Assembly: GCF_000739615.1 (NCBI RefSeq)
Contig: NZ_BATP01000042.1
Location: 1-47,651, forward strand
DNA length: 47,651 nt
Reading direction: 5' to 3'
Source: Haloferula sp. BvORR071
Lineage (GTDB): Bacteria; Verrucomicrobiota; Verrucomicrobiia; Verrucomicrobiales; Akkermansiaceae
Part shown: positions 32,697 through 41,096 of the stretch, piece by piece
How the letters are laid out: each line of letters starts with the position of its first letter
How positions within the stretch are numbered: the first letter of the stretch is position 1
The notes under the pieces: generated by a model
What the model saw: the letters and a program-made list of their open reading frames with translations, nothing else
The model's database searches: none
Told to the model about the DNA's origin: nothing
Program-made: the position numbers and the translations under genes

Positions 32697-33392
32697 ATGA
32701 GACAACTACTGGCTCTTCTGATCGCCCTCCTGCCGCTCGCGTCCTTTGCGCAGGAAAAGTCCAAACGCACCTGCCGGGTTCTGGTGCTGGGGGAAAACAA
32801 CAGCGTGCCCTCGCCGCTCTACCTCTACGATGGCAAGGTCGCGCGTCAGATCGATTTGCCGCGCATGAACCTCTCGAAGTTCTACGAGCTGCCCGGCGGC
32901 GCACTCACCCTGCGCCTGCTGAAAGCTCCGCTGGCAGATAAGGAGGTCCCGGATCCTGCGTCGCCCTCGGCGACGGTGGGTGAAAATATCGGTGCCTGCT
33001 ACCTGATGCTGAGCGCGGACCCCTCTAACAAAACTCTGCCGGTTCGACTTCAGGTGATCGATGCCTCCGCGGAGCACTTCAAGCCCGGCCAGATGCTGTG
33101 GTACAATCTGACCGGTGTGGAAATCGGCGGCCAGGTGGGCAAGCAGCAGGTGGCCGTGAAGCCGCGCTCGAAGGTGATTGTTGATGCGCCGACTTCGGGC
33201 CACGAGGATTACAACGTGAATCTCTCCTATCGCACTTCTGAAAAGAGCCCGGCTTATCCGGTCTGCGAGACCCGCTGGAACCACGATCCCTCGGCCCGCA
33301 CCATCCTGTTCATCGTGGCGGAGCCGGGCAGTCCGATCCCCCGGGTGATGTCCTTTCCGGACAACCCGGAGCCTGAAGGAAAGAATCCCTGA
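32697..33392 (+). CDS. Secreted partner protein of the Verru_Chthon-like gene, unknown
   Basis: This 231-residue exported protein has a signal peptide (MRQLLALLIALLPLASFAQE). The mature part is beta-rich (CRVLVLGENNSVPSPLYLYDG, YLMLSADPSNKTLPVRLQVID, GQMLWYNLTGVEIGGQV) and has three Cys residues near 26, 102 and 197. No family is recognised, but small proteins of this type follow Verru_Chthon A genes in related genomes as I remember them. It starts 12 bases after the pseudopilin gene and ends 28 bases before the heme fusion gene, so it is firmly within the operon. It could be a pilus-associated or periplasmic assembly protein; this is a guess from position. Confidence 0.68.
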   Translation: MRQLLALLIALLPLASFAQEKSKRTCRVLVLGENNSVPSPLYLYDGKVARQIDLPRMNLSKFYELPGGALTLRLLKAPLADKEVPDPASPSATVGENIGACYLMLSADPSNKTLPVRLQVIDASAEHFKPGQMLWYNLTGVEIGGQVGKQQVAVKPRSKVIVDAPTSGHEDYNVNLSYRTSEKSPAYPVCETRWNHDPSARTILFIVAEPGSPIPRVMSFPDNPEPEGKNP

Positions 33393-33420
33393 GTATCGCC
33401 GTTTTGCTGGTATCCATCAC

Positions 33421-36400
33421 ATGCAACTCCGCCTGCTGACTCCGCTTGCCTTCGCTGTGCTTCCGCTCGGCCTGAACTGTGCCCATGCGCAGGAATGGAA
33501 ACCGCTTTTCAATGGCAAGGACCTGAGCGGTTGGTCCGGTGATCCGCGCCTCTGGCGGGTCGACCAAGGCGTGCTGGTCGGCGAGACCGACCAGGACCAG
33601 CGCAAGGTCGGCGTGAATACCTTCCTCATCTGGCAAGGTGGCGAACCCTCGGACTTCGAAATCGAGTTCAAGGGGCGCGTCACCGGCGACAACAATTCCG
33701 GGCTGCAGTACCGCAGCAAGGTCCTGGACGCCGCGACATGGAGCGTCGGCGGTTACCAAATGGACATGCACCCCGCTGCGAATTACCTCGGCATGCTCTA
33801 TGAGGAGCGGGGCAGGGGAATCGCCTGCGAGAGCGGTCAGCAGGTCGAGCTCGCGGACAAACCGAAAGTGACCGGCAAGTTCGACCGGCCGGCGGTGAAG
33901 CTCGAGGATTGGAACACTTACCGGGTGGTCGCCCGCGGTGATACCCTACAGCACTTCGTCAACGACAAGGAGGTGGCCGAGATCCACGACGTGGATGCGG
34001 GGCGGCGAGCCTTGAAGGGCAGTCTGGCGCTGCAGCTTCATGCGGGTCCATCGATGAAGGCGGAGTTCAAGGATATCCGCATCCGCACGGTAGCGCCGGG
34101 CAAGGTCACCGCGGCAGCCAAGGTCGCCGAGCCATCCGCGAAGTGGATTTGGCAAAAGCGCAATGCCGCCGATGGAGAGAAAGCCTTCTTCCGCCGCGAG
34201 TTCGAGCTGCCGAAGGATCTTGTCTCCGCCACTGTCACCGTAACCGGCGACAACTGGCAGCGCGTGTGGGTCAATGGCAAGGATCTCGGCTGGAGCAGTG
34301 AATGGTCGGTGCCGGCGAGTCACGACATCATCAAGCTGGTGCGGCCGGGTGAGCGCAACGTGATCACGGTGGAAGGTCGCAACCAGGAAGGGGTCGCCGC
34401 CATCGCCTTGCGCTTCAGCGCTACCTTGAAGGACGGCAAGAAGATCTTCCTGGTTTCGGACGACAAGTGGCTGGCGAACCTGGAAGGGACTCGCGGCTGG
34501 ACCGAGGACCGCTTCGATGCGAAGGGCTGGACCCCTGCAGTGGTGATCGCGACCATGGGTGACGCGCCCTGGGGCAATGTGATCGAGCCGGAAAGCAGCG
34601 GCAGCAGCGCGCCGGAAGACGTGACGGCGGACTTCAGCGTGGTGGATGGCTTCCGCGTCGAGCGCCTCTACAAGGTGCCGGGGGTGCAAGGCTCCTGGGT
34701 CGCCATGACCATCGACGGTAATGGCAAGCTGCTCTGCTCCGACCAATACGGAAAGATCTACCGGGTCGAGCCGCCGGCGAATTCGACCGATCCGACGGTG
34801 GTCACGCCGACCGCGATTCCGCTCAGTGGTGCGCACGGCCTGCTCTGGCACAATGGTGTGCTCTACGTGACCGTCAACGAAGGCGGTGACAAGGCGGGCG
34901 TTTACAAGGTGACCGACAGCGACCACGACGGTGAGCCGGACAAGCCGGAATTGCTGCTGGAAGTAAACGGGCGCGGCGAGCACGGCCCGCACGGCCTGGC
35001 GGCCTCGCCGGATGGCAAGTATCTCTATGTGATCGCGGGCAATTTCACCGACCTGCCGAAGATGGATTCGTCCTTACCTCCGCAGGTGTGGCAAGAAGAT
35101 CAACTGCTGCCGCGGCGTCCGGATGCGAAGGGCCACGCCCACGACCGCATGGCACCGGGTGGCTGGGTGGCGCGCATGAATCTCACGGACTCGAAGTGGC
35201 AGCTCTTCGCGATGGGCTTCCGCAACGGCTACGACCTCGCCTTCGATTGGAAGGGCGACCTCTTCACCTATGACTCGGACATGGAGTGGGACCTTGGTAC
35301 GCCTTGGTACCGCCCCACCCGGATCTGCCATGTGGTTCCCGGCGCGGAATTCGGCTGGCGCAACGGCTCGGGGCCTTGGCCACAGTACTATGAGGATAGT
35401 ATGTATCCGCAGCTCGACATGGGGCCGGGTTCTCCCACTGGTGTGCTCTCCGGCCGCGGCGCGAAGTTCCCCGCGAAGTACCAGAAGGCAATCTACGCGC
35501 TGGACTGGACCTACGCCACCATCCACGCGATCCACCTGACGCCGGAGGGCCGGGGCTACAAGGCCGAGCGCGAGGACTTCCTGGCTGGCAGCGGCCTGCC
35601 CGTCACCGATGCGGTGATCGGTAAGGATGGCGCGATGTATTTCCTGACCGGCGGCCGCCGCACGGCCTCGTCCCTCTGGCGTGTGACTTACAAGGGCGCC
35701 GAGCCAACCACTCCCGTGCCCTACGAGGCCAAGCCGCTGGAGCTCGCGAGTGCCAATGGAGCGTGGGAAGGCATGGGCTCGCCCGATCGCTTGACCCGCT
35801 ACGAATCGCGTCTCGCGGTGGAGGCCGCAGGCGCGGCGGCGATTGTCGCTGAATTGCCCAAGGAGAGCGACTCATGGCGCGTGATCGAGGGCGCCATGGC
35901 CTTGGCCCGCACTGGCAGCGCCTCGCAGCGCAAGCAGATGCTCGATAGCCTCAATGGCCTCGATTGGGCCAAGCTCGACAAGCCGCAGCAGCTCAACTGG
36001 CTGCGTGCCGCCGGCTTGGTCTTTGCCCGTCACGGGCAGCCGAATGATGCCGAGCGCGCCGCTGTGCTCGCCAAGATCGATGCCGCTTTCCCTTCGTTGG
36101 ACAGCGAGTTGAATCGCGAGCTCTGCCGCATGCTTTCCTACCTGCAGGCACCGGGCATCGTCGGCCGCACCCTCGCGCTGATGGATAACACCGGCCCGGC
36201 ACTACCGCCGGATTGGCTGCAGACGGCCAAGCGCAATTCGAACTACGGCGGCATCGTCGAGCGCATGGTCGCGAACCTGCCGCCCGCCCAGGTCATCCAC
36301 TATATCTACTGCCTGCGGGTGGTGAAGGGCCCGTGGTCGCCAGATGAGCGCAAGCGCTTCTTCGCCTGGTTTGACACGCTCCTGAAGAAGAGCGGCGGCG

Positions 36401-37014
36401 AAAGCTACGCCGGCTTCATCAAGGACCTGCGGAACCAAACCCTTGCCACCTGCACCACGGAGGAGAAGAGCTGGATCGAGAAACTCTCGCCGGCGACGAC
36501 TCCCAATCCTCTGGCGGACTTGCCGCGGGTCACCGGCCCGGGTCGTGAGTGGAGCGTCTCGGAGATCGAGAGGCTTGCCAACGAAGGCCTGAGCGGTCGC
36601 AGCAAGGAGAACGGCAAGAAGATGTTCCAGGCCTCGCTGTGCGCCGCATGCCACCGCTTCGATGGCGAGGGTGGTTCGGCAGGACCGGACCTCACCGCGG
36701 TGGGTGGCCGTTTCAGCGTCCGCGATCTGGCGGAGGCAATCCTCGAACCCAGCAAGGTGGTATCCGATCAGTATGCCTTCGATGTCGTCACCAAGCAGGA
36801 CGGCTCGCAGATCGTCGGCAAGCTGATCGAGGAGAAAGACGAACACTGGATCCTCGCCACCAGCCCCTTCGACTTCAGCGCGACGATGGAAATCGAGCGC
36901 AATCAGATCAAAGAGATTAAGCCCTCGCCGATCTCGCCCATGCCGGCAGCCCTGGTGAACCGTCTCAATCCGGACGAACTGAAGGACCTGCTAGCTTACC
37001 TGCTCAACAAATGA
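33421..37014 (+). CDS. Fusion of DUF1080, galactose-binding-like, beta-propeller, HEAT-like and CxxCH heme domains
   Basis: This 1197-residue exported protein has domains in the following order. A signal peptide (1-23, ending AHAQ) precedes a DUF1080/3-keto-disaccharide hydrolase-type domain (about 25-228; WKPLFNGKDLSGW, NNSGLQYRSKV). A galactose-binding-like beta-sandwich starting SAKWIW (238-390) is next, then a PVC sugar-dehydrogenase propeller (about 400-760), a helical HEAT-like region (about 790-1000) and a C-terminal heme domain with CAACH near 1074. DUF1080 proteins act on 3-keto-glycosides, so the fusion suggests oxidation and hydrolysis of a sugar in the periplasm (inference). It overlaps the next gene by 4 bases. 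Confidence 0.88.
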   Translation: MQLRLLTPLAFAVLPLGLNCAHAQEWKPLFNGKDLSGWSGDPRLWRVDQGVLVGETDQDQRKVGVNTFLIWQGGEPSDFEIEFKGRVTGDNNSGLQYRSKVLDAATWSVGGYQMDMHPAANYLGMLYEERGRGIACESGQQVELADKPKVTGKFDRPAVKLEDWNTYRVVARGDTLQHFVNDKEVAEIHDVDAGRRALKGSLALQLHAGPSMKAEFKDIRIRTVAPGKVTAAAKVAEPSAKWIWQKRNAADGEKAFFRREFELPKDLVSATVTVTGDNWQRVWVNGKDLGWSSEWSVPASHDIIKLVRPGERNVITVEGRNQEGVAAIALRFSATLKDGKKIFLVSDDKWLANLEGTRGWTEDRFDAKGWTPAVVIATMGDAPWGNVIEPESSGSSAPEDVTADFSVVDGFRVERLYKVPGVQGSWVAMTIDGNGKLLCSDQYGKIYRVEPPANSTDPTVVTPTAIPLSGAHGLLWHNGVLYVTVNEGGDKAGVYKVTDSDHDGEPDKPELLLEVNGRGEHGPHGLAASPDGKYLYVIAGNFTDLPKMDSSLPPQVWQEDQLLPRRPDAKGHAHDRMAPGGWVARMNLTDSKWQLFAMGFRNGYDLAFDWKGDLFTYDSDMEWDLGTPWYRPTRICHVVPGAEFGWRNGSGPWPQYYEDSMYPQLDMGPGSPTGVLSGRGAKFPAKYQKAIYALDWTYATIHAIHLTPEGRGYKAEREDFLAGSGLPVTDAVIGKDGAMYFLTGGRRTASSLWRVTYKGAEPTTPVPYEAKPLELASANGAWEGMGSPDRLTRYESRLAVEAAGAAAIVAELPKESDSWRVIEGAMALARTGSASQRKQMLDSLNGLDWAKLDKPQQLNWLRAAGLVFARHGQPNDAERAAVLAKIDAAFPSLDSELNRELCRMLSYLQAPGIVGRTLALMDNTGPALPPDWLQTAKRNSNYGGIVERMVANLPPAQVIHYIYCLRVVKGPWSPDERKRFFAWFDTLLKKSGGESYAGFIKDLRNQTLATCTTEEKSWIEKLSPATTPNPLADLPRVTGPGREWSVSEIERLANEGLSGRSKENGKKMFQASLCAACHRFDGEGGSAGPDLTAVGGRFSVRDLAEAILEPSKVVSDQYAFDVVTKQDGSQIVGKLIEEKDEHWILATSPFDFSATMEIERNQIKEIKPSPISPMPAALVNRLNPDELKDLLAYLLNK

Positions 37015-39428
37015 CCTCGCCCTCCCGATTCCTGCGTGGTCGCGCGGTCTTTCTGGCTGCCGCGGTGTTTGCCGCTCCCGCCGGGGCTGCGGTGGATTTC
37101 TCCCACCAGATTGTGCCGGTGATCCGGCAGCATTGCGGCAAGTGCCATACCGGTGACGCCCACAAGGGCGGCTTCTCGATGAACACCCGCGAGAGCCTGC
37201 TGGCAGGCTCCGAGGACGGCGTGGTCCTTGAGCCCGGCAAGGCCGATGACAGCCTCTTCCTGGAGCTGCTCCACTCGGACGACAAGGACGACCGCATGCC
37301 GCCGAAGGGCGCGCGCGTGCCCGCCGAGCAAATCGAGTTGCTGCGCGCATGGATCAACGAAGGGGTGGCTTGGGAACCAGGCTTCACTTTTGGCAAGGAC
37401 GCCTACGAGCCGCCGCTCAAGCCCCGCCGTCCGGAGTTGCCGCCGGTGGTGGAGGGGCGCGAGCACCCCGTGGACCGGATCATCGACGCCTATCTCCACG
37501 ACAACAAAGTCCCCCGGCCGAAGCCGCTTGACGACGCGGCCTTCATCCGCCGCCTGACACTCGATCTCATCGGCGTGCTGCCGGCACCGCAGGAAGTGGA
37601 GGCCTTCGTGGCAGACCATTCGGCGAACAAGCGCGAACGGCTGATCTCCTCGACCTTGGCCCGCGATACCGATTATGCGGATCATTGGCTGAGCTTCTGG
37701 AACGACCTGCTGCGGAATGATTACCAAGGCACAGGCTACATTGACGGTGGCCGCAAGCAGATCACCGGTTGGCTCTACCAGTCGCTGGTCTCGAACAAGC
37801 CCTACGACAAGTTCGCCCGCGAATTACTGGCCCCGCCGACATCGGAATCCCGTGGCTTCATCGATGGCATCCAGTGGCGCGGCAATGTGAATGCCAGCCA
37901 GGTGCGGGAGGTGCAGTTTGCCCAATCGGTCTCACAGACATTCCTTGGTCTGAACATGAAGTGCGCTTCCTGCCACGATAGTTTCGTGGATCGCTGGAAG
38001 CTGGACCAGGCCTATGGCCTCGCGGCGATCTACGCCACCGCGCCGCTGGAGATTGCGCGCTGTGACAAGCCGACAGGCAAGATGGCCAAGCCCGGCTGGC
38101 TCTTCCCCGAACTCGGTGAAGTGGATGCGAGTGCCCCGCAGCCTGAGCGCCTCAGCCAGCTTGCCGCGCTGATGACGCATCCGGACAATGGCCGCTTCAC
38201 CCGCACGATCGTAAACCGCCTCTGGCACCGCATGATGGGCCGCGGCATCGTTCATCCGGTCGATGCCATGGACACCGCACCTTGGAGCGAGGACTTGCTG
38301 GACTACCTCGCGGTGCGTTTCTCCGATGATGGCTACGATCTGAAAAAGGCACTCGCGCTGATAGTTTCCTCGCAGGCGTACCAGTCGCAGTGTGTGGGCT
38401 TGTCGCAGGGCGATGACCCGAAGGTCTTCCGTGGTCCCTTGCAGAAGCGCCTGAGCGCAGAGCAGTTCGTGGACGCGGTGTGGACTCTTACGGGAACGGC
38501 ACCGGACAAGATCGTCGCCGCCGTTCCCCATGGCGGCGCAGCCGGTGGCGGACCGGTCTTGAGCGCCAAGTGGATCTGGTCCTACTCCACGGCCTCCGCT
38601 TCCTCTCCCGCCGGCGAGACCATGGTCTTCGCCACCGAGGTCAACTTGCCCGAGGCACCGGTGGCCGCCCCCGCGGTCTTCATCGCGGACAACGAAGCCG
38701 AGATCTTCGTGAATGGAATCAGCGTTGCCACTGAGAAGGGCTCGCCGGCCGGGCCGCAGAAGCGCCAGATCGAGCTCGCCCATCTCCGCTCCGGCAAGAA
38801 CTCTCTTCTGATCGTGGCTCGCAACGGCGGCGAATTCCCGAATCCGGCTGGCCTGATCTTCGAGGCGCATGCTCGGATGATGGACGGCCGCAAGGTGGTG
38901 ATCGCCAGCAGCAATGAGTGGAAGACCAGTCCCACCTTGCCGGATTTGAAAGGTCGCTACACTCATGCGCCTCGCGATTGGAAGCCAGCGGAGGAAGTCT
39001 CTTCGCCCGCAGTATGGGACCGTTTCTGCGAAGGACTTGCCGAGGGGCTGAATACCAGTTCCAAGAAGCCGATGGTCCGGTCTTCGCTGGTGAATGCAGA
39101 CCTCCTCATGCGCGCCTTGGGGCGTCCAAACCGCGAGCAGATCGTGAGCATGCGGCCGGACAATATCACGACCCTCGAGGCGATTGATTTGGCCAATGGC
39201 GAGGCCTTGGCGGGCTTGCTCAAGACCGGCGCGGAGAATCTCGACCGCGAGATCACCGGCAGTGACCAAATGGTCGATGCCGTTTTCATGCGCGCCCTCG
39301 GCCGCCGTCCCACCACCACGGAGAAGAGCACGCTGACCAAGGAGATGGGCATCCGCCCCAGCCGCCAGTCAGTGGAAGATCTGCTCTGGACGGTCCTGCT
39401 CCTGCCCGAGTTCCAATTTGTCCGCTGA
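37011..39428 (+). CDS. PSD1 / planctomycete cytochrome c domain protein (DUF1549-DUF1553) with an inserted galactose-binding-like domain
   Basis: This 805-residue exported protein has a signal peptide (about 1-26), then a planctomycete-cytochrome domain with CGKCH (near 42-46) and the MPPKGARVP motif. The DUF1549 domain (about 150-350) carries FIRRLTLDLIGVLPAP and CASCHDSFVDRW (near 319), a second heme or metal site. A DUF1553-type part with FTRTIVNRLWHRMMGRG follows. An inserted beta-sandwich starting SAKWIW (about 518-666) splits its C-terminal region. The start overlaps the preceding stop (ATGA), and the DUF1501 gene follows after 3 bases. PSD1-DUF1501 pairs are a fixed unit in Planctomycetes and Verrucomicrobia. 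Confidence 0.87.
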   Translation: MTSPSRFLRGRAVFLAAAVFAAPAGAAVDFSHQIVPVIRQHCGKCHTGDAHKGGFSMNTRESLLAGSEDGVVLEPGKADDSLFLELLHSDDKDDRMPPKGARVPAEQIELLRAWINEGVAWEPGFTFGKDAYEPPLKPRRPELPPVVEGREHPVDRIIDAYLHDNKVPRPKPLDDAAFIRRLTLDLIGVLPAPQEVEAFVADHSANKRERLISSTLARDTDYADHWLSFWNDLLRNDYQGTGYIDGGRKQITGWLYQSLVSNKPYDKFARELLAPPTSESRGFIDGIQWRGNVNASQVREVQFAQSVSQTFLGLNMKCASCHDSFVDRWKLDQAYGLAAIYATAPLEIARCDKPTGKMAKPGWLFPELGEVDASAPQPERLSQLAALMTHPDNGRFTRTIVNRLWHRMMGRGIVHPVDAMDTAPWSEDLLDYLAVRFSDDGYDLKKALALIVSSQAYQSQCVGLSQGDDPKVFRGPLQKRLSAEQFVDAVWTLTGTAPDKIVAAVPHGGAAGGGPVLSAKWIWSYSTASASSPAGETMVFATEVNLPEAPVAAPAVFIADNEAEIFVNGISVATEKGSPAGPQKRQIELAHLRSGKNSLLIVARNGGEFPNPAGLIFEAHARMMDGRKVVIASSNEWKTSPTLPDLKGRYTHAPRDWKPAEEVSSPAVWDRFCEGLAEGLNTSSKKPMVRSSLVNADLLMRALGRPNREQIVSMRPDNITTLEAIDLANGEALAGLLKTGAENLDREITGSDQMVDAVFMRALGRRPTTTEKSTLTKEMGIRPSRQSVEDLLWTVLLLPEFQFVR

Positions 39429-39431
39429 CCC

Positions 39432-40862
39432 ATGAACCAGCCCTTCCAGTCGCGCCGCGCTTTCCTGAAGGCGCTTTCCGCTTCGACCTTGGCCGCCACG
39501 ATGTCCGGCGCTCCACGCGCCTTTGGTAACGTGGAGGAGGTAGTGCATCCAAAGGCGAAGGCCGACCGCTGCATCCTGCTGTGGATGGCTGGTGGCATGG
39601 CGGCGCCCGAGACTTTTGATCCGAAGGCCTACCTGCCCTTCACCAAGGGTGCACCGGTGGACAAGATCCTCAGCACCTTCCCGGCGATCGATACCACGCT
39701 CGATGGCGTGAAGATCAGCCAAGGTCTGGAAGAAATCGCCAAGCTGATGGATCGCGCGACGCTGATCCGCTCGCACGTCCAGCCGGACCTTGGCAGCATC
39801 CTTCATTCGCGGCACCAGTATCATTGGCATACCGGATATGTGCCGCCGCAGACCGTGGCCGCCCCCCACATCGGTGCGTGGATGGCGCGGGTGTTGGGCC
39901 CGGCGAATCCGGTCATGCCCGCATTCGTCAATATCGGCCAGCGCCTCGAAGGCATCGGCGAGAGCGAGGAGCTGAAGTCCTTTACCACCGCCGGCTTCTT
40001 GGGCTCGGAATTCGGACCATTCAATCTGCCTTACCCGGATGAGGCCGCCCGCTCGGTCCGCCCGCCCGAGGGAATGGACGCCGGGCGCTTCGCCAACCGC
40101 TACAAGCTCTACCAGAAGCTGGTGGACAGTCAGCCGGACCGCGACTTCATGAGCGACTACCAGCAGGAGTCGATGCTGCGCTCGCTGGAGAATGCGCACC
40201 GCCTGTTAGGCTCGAAGGAGAAGGATGCCTTTGATCTGACCCGCGAGCCGAAGGAAGTGCTGGATGCGTATGGGACAGGCCGTTTTGGCCGCGGCTGCCT
40301 GCTGGCCCGGCGTCTTGCCGAGTCCGGGGCCCGCTTCATCGAGGTCACCACCGAGTATGTCCCCTTCGTCCACTGGGATACCCACGAGAACGGCCACGAG
40401 ACCGTGGTGAAGCTCAAGCAAGAGGTCGACCGGCCGATTGCCCGCCTGATCCGCGATCTTGAAGAGCGCCACATGCTCGACCGCACCTTGGTCATCATCG
40501 CCAGCGAATTCAGCCGCGACATGATGATCGAGGGCGTGCCCGGCTCGGTCGCGAAGGATCAGGCTCGCGTGAAATCGGACACCTTGGAGAACATGACCCA
40601 CTATGGACTGCACCGCCACTTCACCGGCGGCTCTTCCGTGGTGATGTTCGGCGGCGGGATGAAGAAAGGCTATGTCCACGGTGCTACCGCGGACGAGCGC
40701 CCCTTGATCGCGGTCAAGGATCCGGTGAGCATTTCCGATCTGCACGCCACGATTTTCACCGCCATGGGTATTAGCCCGAAGAGCGTGTTCGAGGTGGAGA
40801 AGAGGCCTTTCTACGCGACCCAGGACGGGAAGGGGAAGGCTGTCGAGACGCTCTTCGCCTGA
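39432..40862 (+). CDS. DUF1501 protein exported by the Tat pathway
   Basis: This 476-residue protein has a twin-arginine signal (S7-R-R-A-F-L-K13, then ASTLAATMSGAPRAFG), so it is folded before export. The mature part is the DUF1501 sulfatase-like domain: CILLWMAGGMAAPETFDPK at the N-terminus, RSHVQ and HSRHQYHWHTGY, TEYVPFVHWDTHENG and VIIASEFSRD, with conserved His/Asp that could bind metal. DUF1501 belongs to the alkaline-phosphatase-like superfamily, but its activity is not established. It is the last gene of the operon; its start lies 3 bases after the PSD1 stop, indicating tight coupling. Confidence 0.88.
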   Translation: MNQPFQSRRAFLKALSASTLAATMSGAPRAFGNVEEVVHPKAKADRCILLWMAGGMAAPETFDPKAYLPFTKGAPVDKILSTFPAIDTTLDGVKISQGLEEIAKLMDRATLIRSHVQPDLGSILHSRHQYHWHTGYVPPQTVAAPHIGAWMARVLGPANPVMPAFVNIGQRLEGIGESEELKSFTTAGFLGSEFGPFNLPYPDEAARSVRPPEGMDAGRFANRYKLYQKLVDSQPDRDFMSDYQQESMLRSLENAHRLLGSKEKDAFDLTREPKEVLDAYGTGRFGRGCLLARRLAESGARFIEVTTEYVPFVHWDTHENGHETVVKLKQEVDRPIARLIRDLEERHMLDRTLVIIASEFSRDMMIEGVPGSVAKDQARVKSDTLENMTHYGLHRHFTGGSSVVMFGGGMKKGYVHGATADERPLIAVKDPVSISDLHATIFTAMGISPKSVFEVEKRPFYATQDGKGKAVETLFA

Positions 40863-40925
40863 GACTAGGGAGACTGTTCTTCCCTCCCTTTCCTTAGCAG
40901 GGTCGGTTTAGCCGGGGCCCGCGCT

Positions 40926-40952
40926 TTGGCACGATTTGGGAATCCAATTTCG
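40926..40952 (+). promoter_or_regulatory. Shared 27-bp upstream element, copy 1
   Basis: TTGGCA, nine bases, then AATCCAATT-N-CG, 145 bases before the start at 41097. It matches copy 2 (43526-43552) at 21 of 27 positions with no gap. TTGGCACG looks like a sigma-54 -24 box, but the -12 position has GA where GC is expected. Confidence 0.55.
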
Positions 40953-41096
40953 CGGCCCTTCCGTGACGAATCTGTCACAAGTCGTAGCTGCTAGGGTCTC
41001 CCGATTCCCATTCCGCAGTGGACGAGGGGGTGGACCTTGGCCGCCAGCGAACCCGTGCAGTCCTGCCGGGACGCGCGTCCCCACCCCGAAAACCCG

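Noticed and set aside
37932..39269. Long minus-strand frame (445 codons) inside the PSD1 gene
   Set aside because: Antisense shadow. The plus strand carries the heme motifs and DUF1549/DUF1553 signatures.
40962..40978. CRP/FNR-like site (GTGAC-N6-GTCAC)
   Set aside because: The arms are only five bases and the spacing does not match the CRP or FNR consensus once the TGTGA/TCACA halves are aligned.
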